Source: Bifidobacteriaceae bacterium (GTDB lineage: Bacteria > Actinomycetota > Actinomycetes > Actinomycetales > WQXJ01). From it: a stretch of 64,000 bases of DNA. The stretch covers positions 1-64,000 of the forward strand of contig JAISXH010000025.1 of assembly GCA_031270825.1 (NCBI GenBank), given 5' to 3'. How positions within the stretch are numbered: position 1 is the stretch's first letter; each line of letters opens with the position of its first letter. Both the position numbers and the translations under genes were made by a program. The notes beneath the pieces were generated by a model, which did no database searches, had not been told where the DNA came from, and saw nothing but the letters and a program-made list of their open reading frames with translations. Positions 16,185-24,489 of this stretch are shown here, piece after piece.

Positions 16185-17198
16185 TCAGGCGCCTTGCTGG
16201 GAGCTGGCGGCCACGCCCCAGCCGAGGGCCGGCGCCACCACCGTGGCGAACAGTTCGATCGAGCGCAGGACCAGATCCGGCGGCGGGTCCACGGAATGGA
16301 CCTGGAAGGCGACCTCGTCGGCGTGAGCCAAGGTCGGGTCGCTGGCCAGGGACTCGGCAACTTGTTCTGGCGTGCCCAAGTGGGTGTCGGTCGCGGCGAT
16401 CAGCCCCTCGATGCCGCCATCAGGCAGCGGTTGGCCGGTCCGCTCGAAGACGGTCGCGAAGCGGGCCAGACCTTCCTCGGCCAGAGCCAGGGCCTCAGCC
16501 CGCGTGTCAGCGACGAACACAGTCCGGGAAGCGGAGATGCGCGGCGGGACGCCCTGGGGCAAAGCGTTCAAGTACGCCTCGACGATCGGCAGCTGGATTT
16601 CGGCCAGGCTGGCGCCCGGATTGTCTCCAGGGCGTGGCTGGGTGCGGGACAGGAGCAGTCCGTTGCCGAGCCGGCCGGCCCGCGCCCCGCCCAGCACCGA
16701 GAAAGTGGCGTCCCAGACGCGCGACCGCAAGTTGCCGGCCGGCGGGTAGAGCACGTTGCCGGAACCCAATTCACCTCCGTCCAGCGCGGTCAGCAGCACG
16801 GCGAGCTTCTTGACGTAGTCCTGGGCCTTGCTCTCCAGCAGCACGCCGAAGGGCGCGAAGGTGGTCGGGGTGCCTCCGGTGCCCAGCCCCAAGTCGATCC
16901 GGCCGCCGCTGAGCGCGTCCGCCACGGCCGCGTCTTCGGCCACCCGGATGGGGTCTTCGAGGGGCAGGGTGATCACTCCGGTGGCCAGCCGGATGCGTTC
17001 GGTTTGGCCGGCGGCATGGGCCAGGAACACAAACGGCGACGGCAGACCGCCTTCGCCGGGATGGAAATGGTGTTGGGCCACCCACGCGCGGGGCACGCCC
17101 AGCCGTTCGGCCAACTGAATCTGCTCCAGGGCCAATCGGTACCGTTCAGGCGCTGGGGCCTGGTCCAGCAGGCGGGTGAAGAATGCGATTTGGGTCAT
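16185..17198 (-). CDS. LLM-class (luciferase-like) flavin-dependent oxidoreductase
   Basis: A 337-residue TIM-barrel flavoprotein of the bacterial luciferase family. It begins MTQIAFFTRLLDQAPAPERY after AAAGGAAACC; a longer in-frame start lies in the intergenic region and was rejected. Family landmarks are RAWVAQHHFHPGEGGLPSP, IRLATGVITLPLEDPIRVAEDAAV, GGRIDLGLGTGGTP and HLGTPEQVAESLASDP. It probably uses FMN or F420 to oxidise or reduce a small substrate. It is the last gene of a minus-strand operon 31 bp behind a peptide-type ABC transporter, which suggests the transported compound is its substrate. Confidence 0.9.
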   Translation of the reverse strand: MTQIAFFTRLLDQAPAPERYRLALEQIQLAERLGVPRAWVAQHHFHPGEGGLPSPFVFLAHAAGQTERIRLATGVITLPLEDPIRVAEDAAVADALSGGRIDLGLGTGGTPTTFAPFGVLLESKAQDYVKKLAVLLTALDGGELGSGNVLYPPAGNLRSRVWDATFSVLGGARAGRLGNGLLLSRTQPRPGDNPGASLAEIQLPIVEAYLNALPQGVPPRISASRTVFVADTRAEALALAEEGLARFATVFERTGQPLPDGGIEGLIAATDTHLGTPEQVAESLASDPTLAHADEVAFQVHSVDPPPDLVLRSIELFATVVAPALGWGVAASSQQGA

Positions 17199-17229
17199 TT
17201 CGAACTCGGTTTCCTTTCGCGGTGTTGGT

Positions 17230-18858
17230 TCAACTGGAGGTGGTGGCCAGCGCCCGTCCTGGGCGCGGGATCGCCTCCAGCAGGTCTTTGGTGTACGGAC
17301 TGGAAGGGGTCTTGAAGACGGCCTCAACCGGGCCGGATTCCTCCACAGATCCCTTCCGCATGACGGTGACGGTGTCGGCGATCTCCCGCACCACCGTCAA
17401 GTCGTGCGATATCAGCAAGTAGGTCAGGCCGAGGTCGCGTTGCAGTTCGGCCAGCAGCGCCAACACTTGCGCCTGTACCGTCACGTCGAGGGCGGAGACG
17501 GGCTCATCCAGCACCAACACCTCCGGTCCGGGCGCCAGAGCCCGCGCGATGGCGATCCGCTGGCATTGTCCGCCGGACAGCTCGCGGGGGTGTCGTTTCC
17601 ACAACGTGGAGCTGATCGAGACGCGGTCCAGCAGGTCGGCGGCTCGCATGCGAGCTTCGCCGCGCGAGGCCAACCCGAACCGGCGGATCGGCTCCGCCAC
17701 TATCGCCAGCACGGTCATCGACGGGTCCAGCGAGGCGAGGGGATTCTGGCAGACCATCTGGGTCTTGCGCCTAAAGGCCCGGGTCGCCCGCCCGCCGAGT
17801 CTCCCCAGGTCGATTCCGGCGACAGTGGCTTCGCCGCCAGTCGCCGTCTCCAGGCCGAGCAGGATTCTCGCGGTGGTTGTTTTGCCGGAACCCGACTCGC
17901 CGACGATGCCGTGGGTCCAGCCCGCGGGAACGTCAAACGAGACGTTGTCCACAGCCAGGACGTCGGTTCGGCCCCGTCTCCCTGGGAAGCGCTTGACCAA
18001 GTGGTCAACCGTGATGGCGAGTCGCTGGTGGCTTGAGCTGGCGGAGCTGACGCGGGCAGGCCGGAAAGTGTCTGGGCGCAGGGCCGGGGCGTCGGCCACC
18101 AGTTGGCGGGCGTACTGGCTGCCGGCGCCTCCCAACACTTGGGCCGGCGGCCCCGAGTCTTGGACCAAGCCGGCCCGCAAGACCACGATCTGGTCGGCGC
18201 GTTCGGCTGCCACCGCCAGATCGTGGGTGATCAGGAGCACTCCGGCGCCGTCCTGGGTTCGCAACTCGTCGATCAAATCGAGCACCCGGCGTTGGACGGT
18301 GACGTCCAGGGCGCTGGTCGATTCGTCCGCGACCAAGAGTTTCGGCCTGAGCGCCACGGCGGCGGCGATCAGGGCTCGTTGGCGCTGTCCGCCGGACAAC
18401 TGATGGGGATAGGAGCGCGCGATCCGGTCCGGCTGGTCCAAGCCGACCCTTTCCAGCAACTGGGTCACCTCAGACGCCAACTTGGTCTGGTCGCGCCAAC
18501 CGTGGATGCGGGCCGCTTCGGCGATCTGCCAGCCGACCGGTTTCAGCGGGTCCAATGAAGTCGTCGGGTCCTGGGGAATCCAGCCGACGTCACGGCCGAG
18601 CACACGCTCGAGGCGCTTGCCACGCCAACCGGTGATGTCTTGAGCGTTGAGTCGGACCTGTCCGCGCACCAGGCGGGCGTTGGGCGGCGCCAGCCCCAGC
18701 GCGGCGGTCGCGGCGGTGGTCTTGCCGGAGCCGGTCTCTCCGACTATGGCGACCGTTTGACCTGGCGGCACGGTCAGGCTCAAGCCGTCCAAGGCGAGGG
18801 TTCGTCCGCGACGGGTGTCGTAGGCGACAGCCAGGTCCGCCAGTTCGAGAACGTTCAT
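17230..18858 (-). CDS. Fused two-domain ABC transporter ATPase (DppD-DppF type)
   Basis: A 542-residue protein with two complete ATPase domains in one chain. Domain 1 (about 1-240) has GETGSGKTT, the signature LSGGQRQRALIAAAVA and Walker B LLVADEST. Domain 2 (about 285-535) has GESGSGKTT, LSGGQCQRIAIARALA and LVLDEPVSALD. Each ends with the oligopeptide-type tail (SQYARQLV, SPYTKDLLEAIP). It powers the permease pair encoded just upstream. The start ATG overlaps the stop of the preceding permease gene (ATGA). Fusion of the two subunits is common for peptide/nickel-type importers in actinobacteria. Confidence 0.95.
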   Translation of the reverse strand: MNVLELADLAVAYDTRRGRTLALDGLSLTVPPGQTVAIVGETGSGKTTAATAALGLAPPNARLVRGQVRLNAQDITGWRGKRLERVLGRDVGWIPQDPTTSLDPLKPVGWQIAEAARIHGWRDQTKLASEVTQLLERVGLDQPDRIARSYPHQLSGGQRQRALIAAAVALRPKLLVADESTSALDVTVQRRVLDLIDELRTQDGAGVLLITHDLAVAAERADQIVVLRAGLVQDSGPPAQVLGGAGSQYARQLVADAPALRPDTFRPARVSSASSSHQRLAITVDHLVKRFPGRRGRTDVLAVDNVSFDVPAGWTHGIVGESGSGKTTTARILLGLETATGGEATVAGIDLGRLGGRATRAFRRKTQMVCQNPLASLDPSMTVLAIVAEPIRRFGLASRGEARMRAADLLDRVSISSTLWKRHPRELSGGQCQRIAIARALAPGPEVLVLDEPVSALDVTVQAQVLALLAELQRDLGLTYLLISHDLTVVREIADTVTVMRKGSVEESGPVEAVFKTPSSPYTKDLLEAIPRPGRALATTSS

Positions 18859-19817
18859 GAGCGGCCGCCCAAGGAACGGCTGAGGCGGTGGGTGGCCAGG
18901 ACCGTGGCGGCCAGGAGCAGTCCCGGAAAGGCGGTGATCCACGGCGCCGAGCCGAGCAGGTTGCGTCCGTCGGCGATCATCATGCCCCACTCCGGATCCG
19001 GCGGCTGGACGCCGTAGCCCAGAAACCCGAGCGTGGCGAGCGCCAGGATGGCGCCGCCCAACTGCAGCGGCAGCAAAGCCAGGACCGGGCGCAGCGAGTT
19101 GGGAAGGATATGGCGGATCAGGACGGTGGCGAAGCTCCCTCCGGAGGAGTAGGCCGCCTCCACGTATTCGCTGTGACGGACTTTGACCACTTCGGCCCGC
19201 ACCAGGCGGGCGAAACCGGCGACCGATCCGATCCCCACCGCCAGCGCGGCGTTGGTGGTTCCCCGGCCCAGCAAGACCACCACCACCAGAGCCGCCAGCA
19301 GGGCCGGAACGGCCAGCAAGACGTCGACCGCGCGCATCACGATCTGGTCCGCCACACCGCCGGCGGCCCCGGCGATGGTCCCCAGTGTGATGCCGGCGAC
19401 CAACCCCAACGTCACCGCCAAGGCGGCGCCGAGGAGGGATTCGCGGGCGCCGAAGATCACCCGGGCGAGCTGGTCGCGGCCGATCAGATCGGTGCCGAAT
19501 AGATGCTTGGCGCTGGGCGGTTCCAGGCTGGCGCCGCTCGGGTCCCAGGCTGAATGCGGGGCGAGCAGTTCGGGAAAGGCCGCCCAGGTTATGATCACCG
19601 CCACCACCAGACAGGCCAGCGCCACGCTGACCGGCCAGGCGCGGGCTGACTGGCCCAGCCGCCGCGAACGCGACCGCCCGCCCGCCAGGCGGACGGACCG
19701 GCCTCTCGCCTGGCTGGCCTCTCCCGGCCAGGCGGGTCGAGGGTCGAGTGGGCGGACGGCATCGGGCGCTGGTTGGGCGGCCGGGGTGTCGTCAACCAAT
19801 TTGGCGCTGTTGCTCAC
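18855..19817 (-). CDS. Peptide/nickel-type ABC transporter permease (DppC type)
   Basis: A 320-residue inner-membrane permease. A Pro/Arg-rich cytosolic N-terminus of about 55 residues precedes six predicted helices. The DppC N-terminal motif HLFGTDLIGRDQLARVIFGARESL is present, as is the cytoplasmic coupling loop EVVKVRHSEYVEAAYSSGGSFATVLIRHILPN (EAA-type, contacts the ATPase). The start overlaps the end of the DppB-type gene and the end overlaps the ATPase start, each by four bases. Substrate unknown; the partner flavin oxidoreductase points to a small organic compound rather than peptides. Confidence 0.93.
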   Translation of the reverse strand: MSNSAKLVDDTPAAQPAPDAVRPLDPRPAWPGEASQARGRSVRLAGGRSRSRRLGQSARAWPVSVALACLVVAVIITWAAFPELLAPHSAWDPSGASLEPPSAKHLFGTDLIGRDQLARVIFGARESLLGAALAVTLGLVAGITLGTIAGAAGGVADQIVMRAVDVLLAVPALLAALVVVVLLGRGTTNAALAVGIGSVAGFARLVRAEVVKVRHSEYVEAAYSSGGSFATVLIRHILPNSLRPVLALLPLQLGGAILALATLGFLGYGVQPPDPEWGMMIADGRNLLGSAPWITAFPGLLLAATVLATHRLSRSLGGRS

Positions 19818-20869
19818 GGCACTGCCACCTCCACTTTGGCTTCTGGGCGAACGGGTGTTTGTTCTTCGTGAACGGGTGGTGGCGCTGGTTCGGTCGGCCG
19901 GGCCGGTCGGGACCCTGGGGGAGCGGCGGACCGTCTGGCGCCGGTGCGGCGCAAGCGCGGGTCGAGCACCGGGTAGAGCAGATCGACCACCAGGTTGATG
20001 GTCACGAAGGCCGCTGCCGCCAGCAACACCACGGCCTGGATGACCGGCAGGTCCTGGGCTTCGACCGAATCGGTCACCAGGCGACCCAGGCCATTGCGGC
20101 CGAACACGGTCTCAGTGACGACCGCTCCGGCGATCAACTCGCCTAACAGCAGGCCGGCGATGGTCGCCGTGGGCAGGAGGGCGTTCTTGACGCTGTGGCG
20201 GGTCAGGGTCCACCAGGCGCTGGCGCCCTTCGCCCGGACCACCTGAATGAACGGACTGGCGTCCACTTGGTCGAGCGAGCGAATGAAGACCTGCGCCAGC
20301 GGCGCCGAGATCGCGACGGCGACGGCCACCGCCGGCAGGATCAGGGCTTGGCCGGAGCTGGCGCCGATGATCGGAATCCAGCCCAGTTCGAAGGAGAACA
20401 CTTGGATCAGGATCAAGCCCAGCCAGAACACGGGCAGGGAAGCCAGCAGCGACGGCAACGATTCCACGGCGCCGCGCAGCCAGCCCAAGCGGGCGAACCG
20501 CGACACCAGCGCGATCACCGCCGCCAGCGCCACCGCCAGGGCGAAAGCGGTCAGGCCGAGCGCCACGGTCTGGGGCAGGGCGGCCGCGAGGCGCTCGGAG
20601 ACCGGCTGGGCGTTGACTATGGAGTAGCCGAATTCACCCTTGAGGGCGCCCAGAGCGGCGTGGAGGTATTGGATCAGCAGGGGGCTGTCGACCTTGTAAT
20701 ACTCACGGATCAACGTGATCTGCTCGGCCGAGAGCCCGGCTTCGGGACTCTCGAACTTGATCATGATGCCGTCTCCGGGCAGGGCCGACAAGAGCAAGAA
20801 GGTTGCCGTGTAGGCCACCCAAAGCACCAGCGCGGCCTGGCCGACGCGGCTCAGCAGGTATCTCGTCAT
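19814..20869 (-). CDS. Peptide/nickel-type ABC transporter permease (DppB type)
   Basis: A 351-residue permease starting MTRYLLSRVGQAALVLW. It has six hydrophobic segments, the DppB loop between helices 1 and 2 with the PLLIQYLHALG-like sequence and FGYSIVNAQPV, and the coupling loop IQVVRAKGASAWWTLTRHSVKNALLP. The last 45 residues are a Pro/Arg-rich cytosolic tail. It forms the translocation channel with the DppC-type protein. It begins 10 bp after the substrate-binding protein gene ends. An in-frame ATG at 20941 lies inside that upstream gene and was not used. Confidence 0.93.
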   Translation of the reverse strand: MTRYLLSRVGQAALVLWVAYTATFLLLSALPGDGIMIKFESPEAGLSAEQITLIREYYKVDSPLLIQYLHAALGALKGEFGYSIVNAQPVSERLAAALPQTVALGLTAFALAVALAAVIALVSRFARLGWLRGAVESLPSLLASLPVFWLGLILIQVFSFELGWIPIIGASSGQALILPAVAVAVAISAPLAQVFIRSLDQVDASPFIQVVRAKGASAWWTLTRHSVKNALLPTATIAGLLLGELIAGAVVTETVFGRNGLGRLVTDSVEAQDLPVIQAVVLLAAAAFVTINLVVDLLYPVLDPRLRRTGARRSAAPPGSRPARPTEPAPPPVHEEQTPVRPEAKVEVAVP

Positions 20870-20879
20870 GGCTTCCGCC

Positions 20880-22520
20880 TCACTGCTCGAACCAGACGTC
20901 GTAGAGCCGCACGCGGCCGACTGGTTCCCAGGCCAGGCCATGCACGCCGGGTGCGGTGGCGTAGGTTTGGGGCAGCTCGTACAGCGGCACCGTGTAGGCC
21001 TGTTCCTCGATGATGTAGCGCTGGACGGCTTCGGCCTGTTGCTCGCGTTCCTCGTTGGTGGTCTTGGTCGACAGGTCCTCCAAGAGCTGGTCGAGTTGCG
21101 GATCGGCGGTCTCAGCGGTGAAGGCGAGGGCGTTGCGGGCGGACTCAGAGTGGAAGTCGGATTTCAGCACGTCTGGGTCGACCCGGCCGACATGGGTGAT
21201 TGCGACCGGCAATTGCTGCGGATCGCGTTGCCCGGCCGTGGCGGTGGCCGCGTCTGGCGTGTCCACCAGCAGTTTCACGCCCACCTCTTCCCATTGCTTG
21301 GCCACCAGCTCGTTCAGCTGCTGATTCTGCGGGAAGACGGCCCCGACCCAGGTGGTCAGTTCCAGGGTTTCGCCGTCCTTGGTCCTAAAACCGTCCGGTC
21401 CCACTTCCCAACCCGCCTCCTCGAGGAGACGCCGGGCCTCGTCCGGATCGTATTCGAGGGCTGTCGACAGGTCGACGTAGCCGGTGGCCCCGGAACTGAG
21501 GACCGAAGTCGCCCTCTTGAAACGGCCCTGGTAGATCGTCTCCGCCAGGGCGGCGCTGTCGGTGGCCTTGATGAGCGCTTGGCGCACACGCTTGTCGGCC
21601 AAGAGCCGATGGGCTGGACGCAACGCGTACTGCGGGTTGACGCCGTTGGTGGGGGCGTAATGCACTGTCTGGCCAGCCGCCTCGAGGGCCGGCACGTCGT
21701 AGACGTCGACCGCCCTGACGGCGTGGGCTTGGCCCGACGTCAGCGCCCCGACGCGGACGTTGTTCTCCGGGGTGACCACGACTTTGACCGAGTCGAGGTA
21801 GGCCCGGCCTTGGTGCTGGGAGACCTTAGGCGCCCAGTCGTAGTCCTGACGCGCGGTGAGGGTGTACTCCTGCTCGGGCACCTCGCTTTCGAAGGTGAAA
21901 GGTCCCGAAGCGACCAGGTTCTTTAGCTGGCATTGGTCCTCGTAGGGCAGCTTGGCGGTCTTTTCCGCCATGATCGCGGCCCCGACAACAGCGGTGGCCT
22001 GGAGAAAGCCGGGACTCGGTTGGGAGAAATAGAATTTGACCGTCTGGTCGTCAACGACCTCGGAGCGGACGTAGTTGGAAACGAATTCCTGGGCCGACAG
22101 GCCGAGGTCCTCGTCGCCTTGCCCAAAGTGGTCGAAATTGAGCGCCACGACGCTCGCTGTGAGCGGGGTTCCGTCTGAGAAGGTGACGTCGTCACGCAGT
22201 GTGAAAGTGTATTCGGTGGCGTCCGGGTTGATTTCCCAGGCGGTGGCGAGCCAGGGACTGATTTCGCGCGTCTGAGGGTCCTGGAAAGTGAGCTTGTCGC
22301 CCAAGATGTTGAGCAAAGTGGCGACCGGATAGTATCCGCTGCCACCAGCGTAGAAGCAGGTGGGGAACTGGGATTCGAGAAAGACTAGCTGGCCGCCTTG
22401 AACGGGTGAGCTTCCAGAAGCTCCGTCGCCCGTGGGCGCGTTCTGACCGCCGCAAGCGGTCAGGGTGAAGGCTGTCAGCACGACGGCCGCGGTTGCGGCC
22501 GAGGGGCGGATTCGTGTCAT
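20880..22520 (-). CDS. Extracellular solute-binding lipoprotein, family 5
   Basis: A 546-residue lipoprotein with a lipobox LTAC (Cys23) after a hydrophobic leader, so it should be tethered to the outer face of the membrane. The mature part shows the SBP family 5 layout: SPWLATAWEINPDATEYTF, LRDDVTFSDGTPLTASVV, AHRLLADKRVRQALIKATD and the late QRYIIEEQAYTVPLYE. It captures the ligand and delivers it to the permease pair. The ATG follows AAGGAATTCACC. It is the first gene of the five-gene operon, so the promoter must lie in the 405-bp gap upstream. Confidence 0.94.
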   Translation of the reverse strand: MTRIRPSAATAAVVLTAFTLTACGGQNAPTGDGASGSSPVQGGQLVFLESQFPTCFYAGGSGYYPVATLLNILGDKLTFQDPQTREISPWLATAWEINPDATEYTFTLRDDVTFSDGTPLTASVVALNFDHFGQGDEDLGLSAQEFVSNYVRSEVVDDQTVKFYFSQPSPGFLQATAVVGAAIMAEKTAKLPYEDQCQLKNLVASGPFTFESEVPEQEYTLTARQDYDWAPKVSQHQGRAYLDSVKVVVTPENNVRVGALTSGQAHAVRAVDVYDVPALEAAGQTVHYAPTNGVNPQYALRPAHRLLADKRVRQALIKATDSAALAETIYQGRFKRATSVLSSGATGYVDLSTALEYDPDEARRLLEEAGWEVGPDGFRTKDGETLELTTWVGAVFPQNQQLNELVAKQWEEVGVKLLVDTPDAATATAGQRDPQQLPVAITHVGRVDPDVLKSDFHSESARNALAFTAETADPQLDQLLEDLSTKTTNEEREQQAEAVQRYIIEEQAYTVPLYELPQTYATAPGVHGLAWEPVGRVRLYDVWFEQ

Positions 22521-22925
22521 GGTGAATTCCTTAGTCGGTCGGGTCAATCAGTTAGTTGACCTATGAAAACGGGTGCGCCTGAGCAATGCTGGGATGGCTG
22601 CTTGTTTTCAGCGCCAAGAGAGTGAAGGCAGTGTTTGGGGCGGAATCCCAAACGCGGCGTTGATGCTAACGGCGGCGTGGTGGCCGCAAACGCATTCGCT
22701 GAACAGGGAAGGCTGGACCCTCCGAATTACCTGTCATGTGCGGGAGCCTAGCACGCCCCCTCGCCTCCACGAGTTGGGTGATGCCGCAACAGGGCGGTTT
22801 GTGGTCTTTCGTAAATACGCGACCGGGCGCCGGGTGTTCCGATCCGGGCCGTCCGGACGGCGCCGGACCAGGTGATTGAGCACGCCGCCGTTGGCTGGGC
22901 GGCGGGGACTGGCGATAATAGATGG
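22521..22925. other. Divergent intergenic region between the ABC operon and a metalloprotease gene
   Basis: It should hold promoters for both directions. A TTGACC at 22556-22561 is a possible -35 for the plus strand, but no matching -10 was found. I looked for a riboswitch, because the operon has a flavin enzyme and an importer, and saw no recognisable one. Confidence 0.4.
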
Positions 22926-24374
22926 ATGACCGACCGGCCGCCCGAAGACAGCGAGGAGCGCTGGACTTCGGTGCGGGGCCGGGATTTCTGGCGACCGCCT
23001 CTGCCGCCGCCGGCCCCGGATAGCCCCTTGGCCCAGCCGCGCGACCGCTACCAGGGGCCGGTGCGGGGCGGATCGGGGCGATTCGCCGAGGCCGATGCCG
23101 TTTGGTCCGCACCGGGCGACATGGGGCCGTTCGCCAACGCCGATGCCGTTTGGTCCGCTTCAGGTTCGCCGTCTGACCCGCCCCCGCCTCTGCCGCCGCC
23201 GGTTTCACTGACGCCTCCGGCGGCCGCTGAGGTGCCGCCGCCAGGAGCGTTGCCACCTCGTCGGGGAGCTTTCCCGCCTCCGGGAGCCTTCCCGCCCCCA
23301 GGCGGCGCGGCCACGCCAGGGGCTCCCACCTGGCCCGGAAGCGCTGGCCCGGCGGCGAACCTGTTCAGCGGCGGTGTTTATCCGCCGCCAGCTGTCAACC
23401 CGGCGGTCTATCCGGGCGACCCCCCCGGCGTCAATCCGACCGCCGGCTATCCGACCCTTTCCCCAGGCTTTTCCCGACCCGCGCTAGATTCGCCGCTTCC
23501 TCCCCAGCAGAGCGGCTTGCCTCCAGCGGGCTTCCCGCTGGCGGGCGCCTCCGCGCCCGCCAGCCCCCACCCATACGGTTATTCGCCAGGTTATCCGTCG
23601 GCTTATCCGCAGGCCTATCCGACCGGCGGCGGCTACCCGCCTGCCCAGGGGTACGCCACGGCGACTTCGGTCCCGCTCACCTGGGAGGCGCCCAAGGCGC
23701 GGCGATGGCGGCTCACGACAACGCACAAGCTGGTCGGCATCGTGGCGGCTTTCGTGGCCGCCGTGTTCCTGGTCAACTACATCTGGGGAATCGTCACGCC
23801 GGGCCGGACCCGAGTGCCCTCGGCCGAGAACGTGGAGGTCGGGCCCAATGGCCTGCCCGAAGGCTACGTCTGGGCCGGCGACCTCCAAGCAGGCGGCGAC
23901 AAGCTCATCTGCGGGCCTGTGACCTGGGAACTTGTCGGAGACTACCCGGCTGGTGGGAGGAAGGCGGTCGAGGAGGCCGTGTCTCTGGCCAGCGAGATGA
24001 CCGGCGTTCCGATCAAGCCCGAGGACGACGTTCCCGTCCCCGCAGTTGAGATCACCTTTGAGTACGTGCCGTCCGCCGACCTGCGAGGCGCTTCGGAAGC
24101 GGCCAACGGAGACACCATCGGCTTGGCCATCACGCAACACACCACCTTCGGCATCACCGCCTCGGAGATTTTGCTCGACGAGCCCTATTTCGACACGGCC
24201 CTCAGGTCCGATTACGACAGCGCCGTGTTGGTGGTCCTCCATGAGATCGGCCACGCCTTCGGCTTGGGCCACTCCGACCTCAAAGACTCGCTGATGTACC
24301 CCTACTCCACTTCCGGCAGCAGAATTTTCGAGGAGGACGTGGCGGCCTTCTCCGCCGTGGTCCCCAACTGCTGA
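22926..24374 (+). CDS. Membrane-anchored matrixin-like zinc metalloprotease with Pro-rich N-terminus
   Basis: A 482-residue protein. The first 255 residues are cytosolic, very rich in Pro/Gly/Tyr, with repeated EADAVWSAPG/NADAVWSASG and YPPA/YPTG-like units. One membrane helix (about 270-290, LVGIVAAFVAAVFLVNYIWG) is followed by an outer catalytic domain. That domain carries HEIGHAFGLGHS (about 440) with a Met-turn in DSLMYPYS, the full metzincin/matrixin zinc site HExxHxxGxxH. An upstream in-frame start is possible, but the ATG of MTDRPPEDSEERW fits the family better. Its target is unknown. It is the second metzincin-like protease in this window and unlike the first is not released from the cell. 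Confidence 0.85.
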   Translation: MTDRPPEDSEERWTSVRGRDFWRPPLPPPAPDSPLAQPRDRYQGPVRGGSGRFAEADAVWSAPGDMGPFANADAVWSASGSPSDPPPPLPPPVSLTPPAAAEVPPPGALPPRRGAFPPPGAFPPPGGAATPGAPTWPGSAGPAANLFSGGVYPPPAVNPAVYPGDPPGVNPTAGYPTLSPGFSRPALDSPLPPQQSGLPPAGFPLAGASAPASPHPYGYSPGYPSAYPQAYPTGGGYPPAQGYATATSVPLTWEAPKARRWRLTTTHKLVGIVAAFVAAVFLVNYIWGIVTPGRTRVPSAENVEVGPNGLPEGYVWAGDLQAGGDKLICGPVTWELVGDYPAGGRKAVEEAVSLASEMTGVPIKPEDDVPVPAVEITFEYVPSADLRGASEAANGDTIGLAITQHTTFGITASEILLDEPYFDTALRSDYDSAVLVVLHEIGHAFGLGHSDLKDSLMYPYSTSGSRIFEEDVAAFSAVVPNC

Positions 24375-24489
24375 CCTGAGTTGGGCGAGTTCGACGGTTC
24401 GCTTCCTAAATCGGGTCGAGTTCCCGTGGGATGTAGGACGTCGAACTCGATCCGGGTCGGGCGCCGGATCGTGTCGCCGGCAGACCCGG

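Noticed and set aside
22521-22925. Possible riboswitch before the ABC-flavin operon
   Set aside because: No recognisable conserved core or terminator-antiterminator pair was found.
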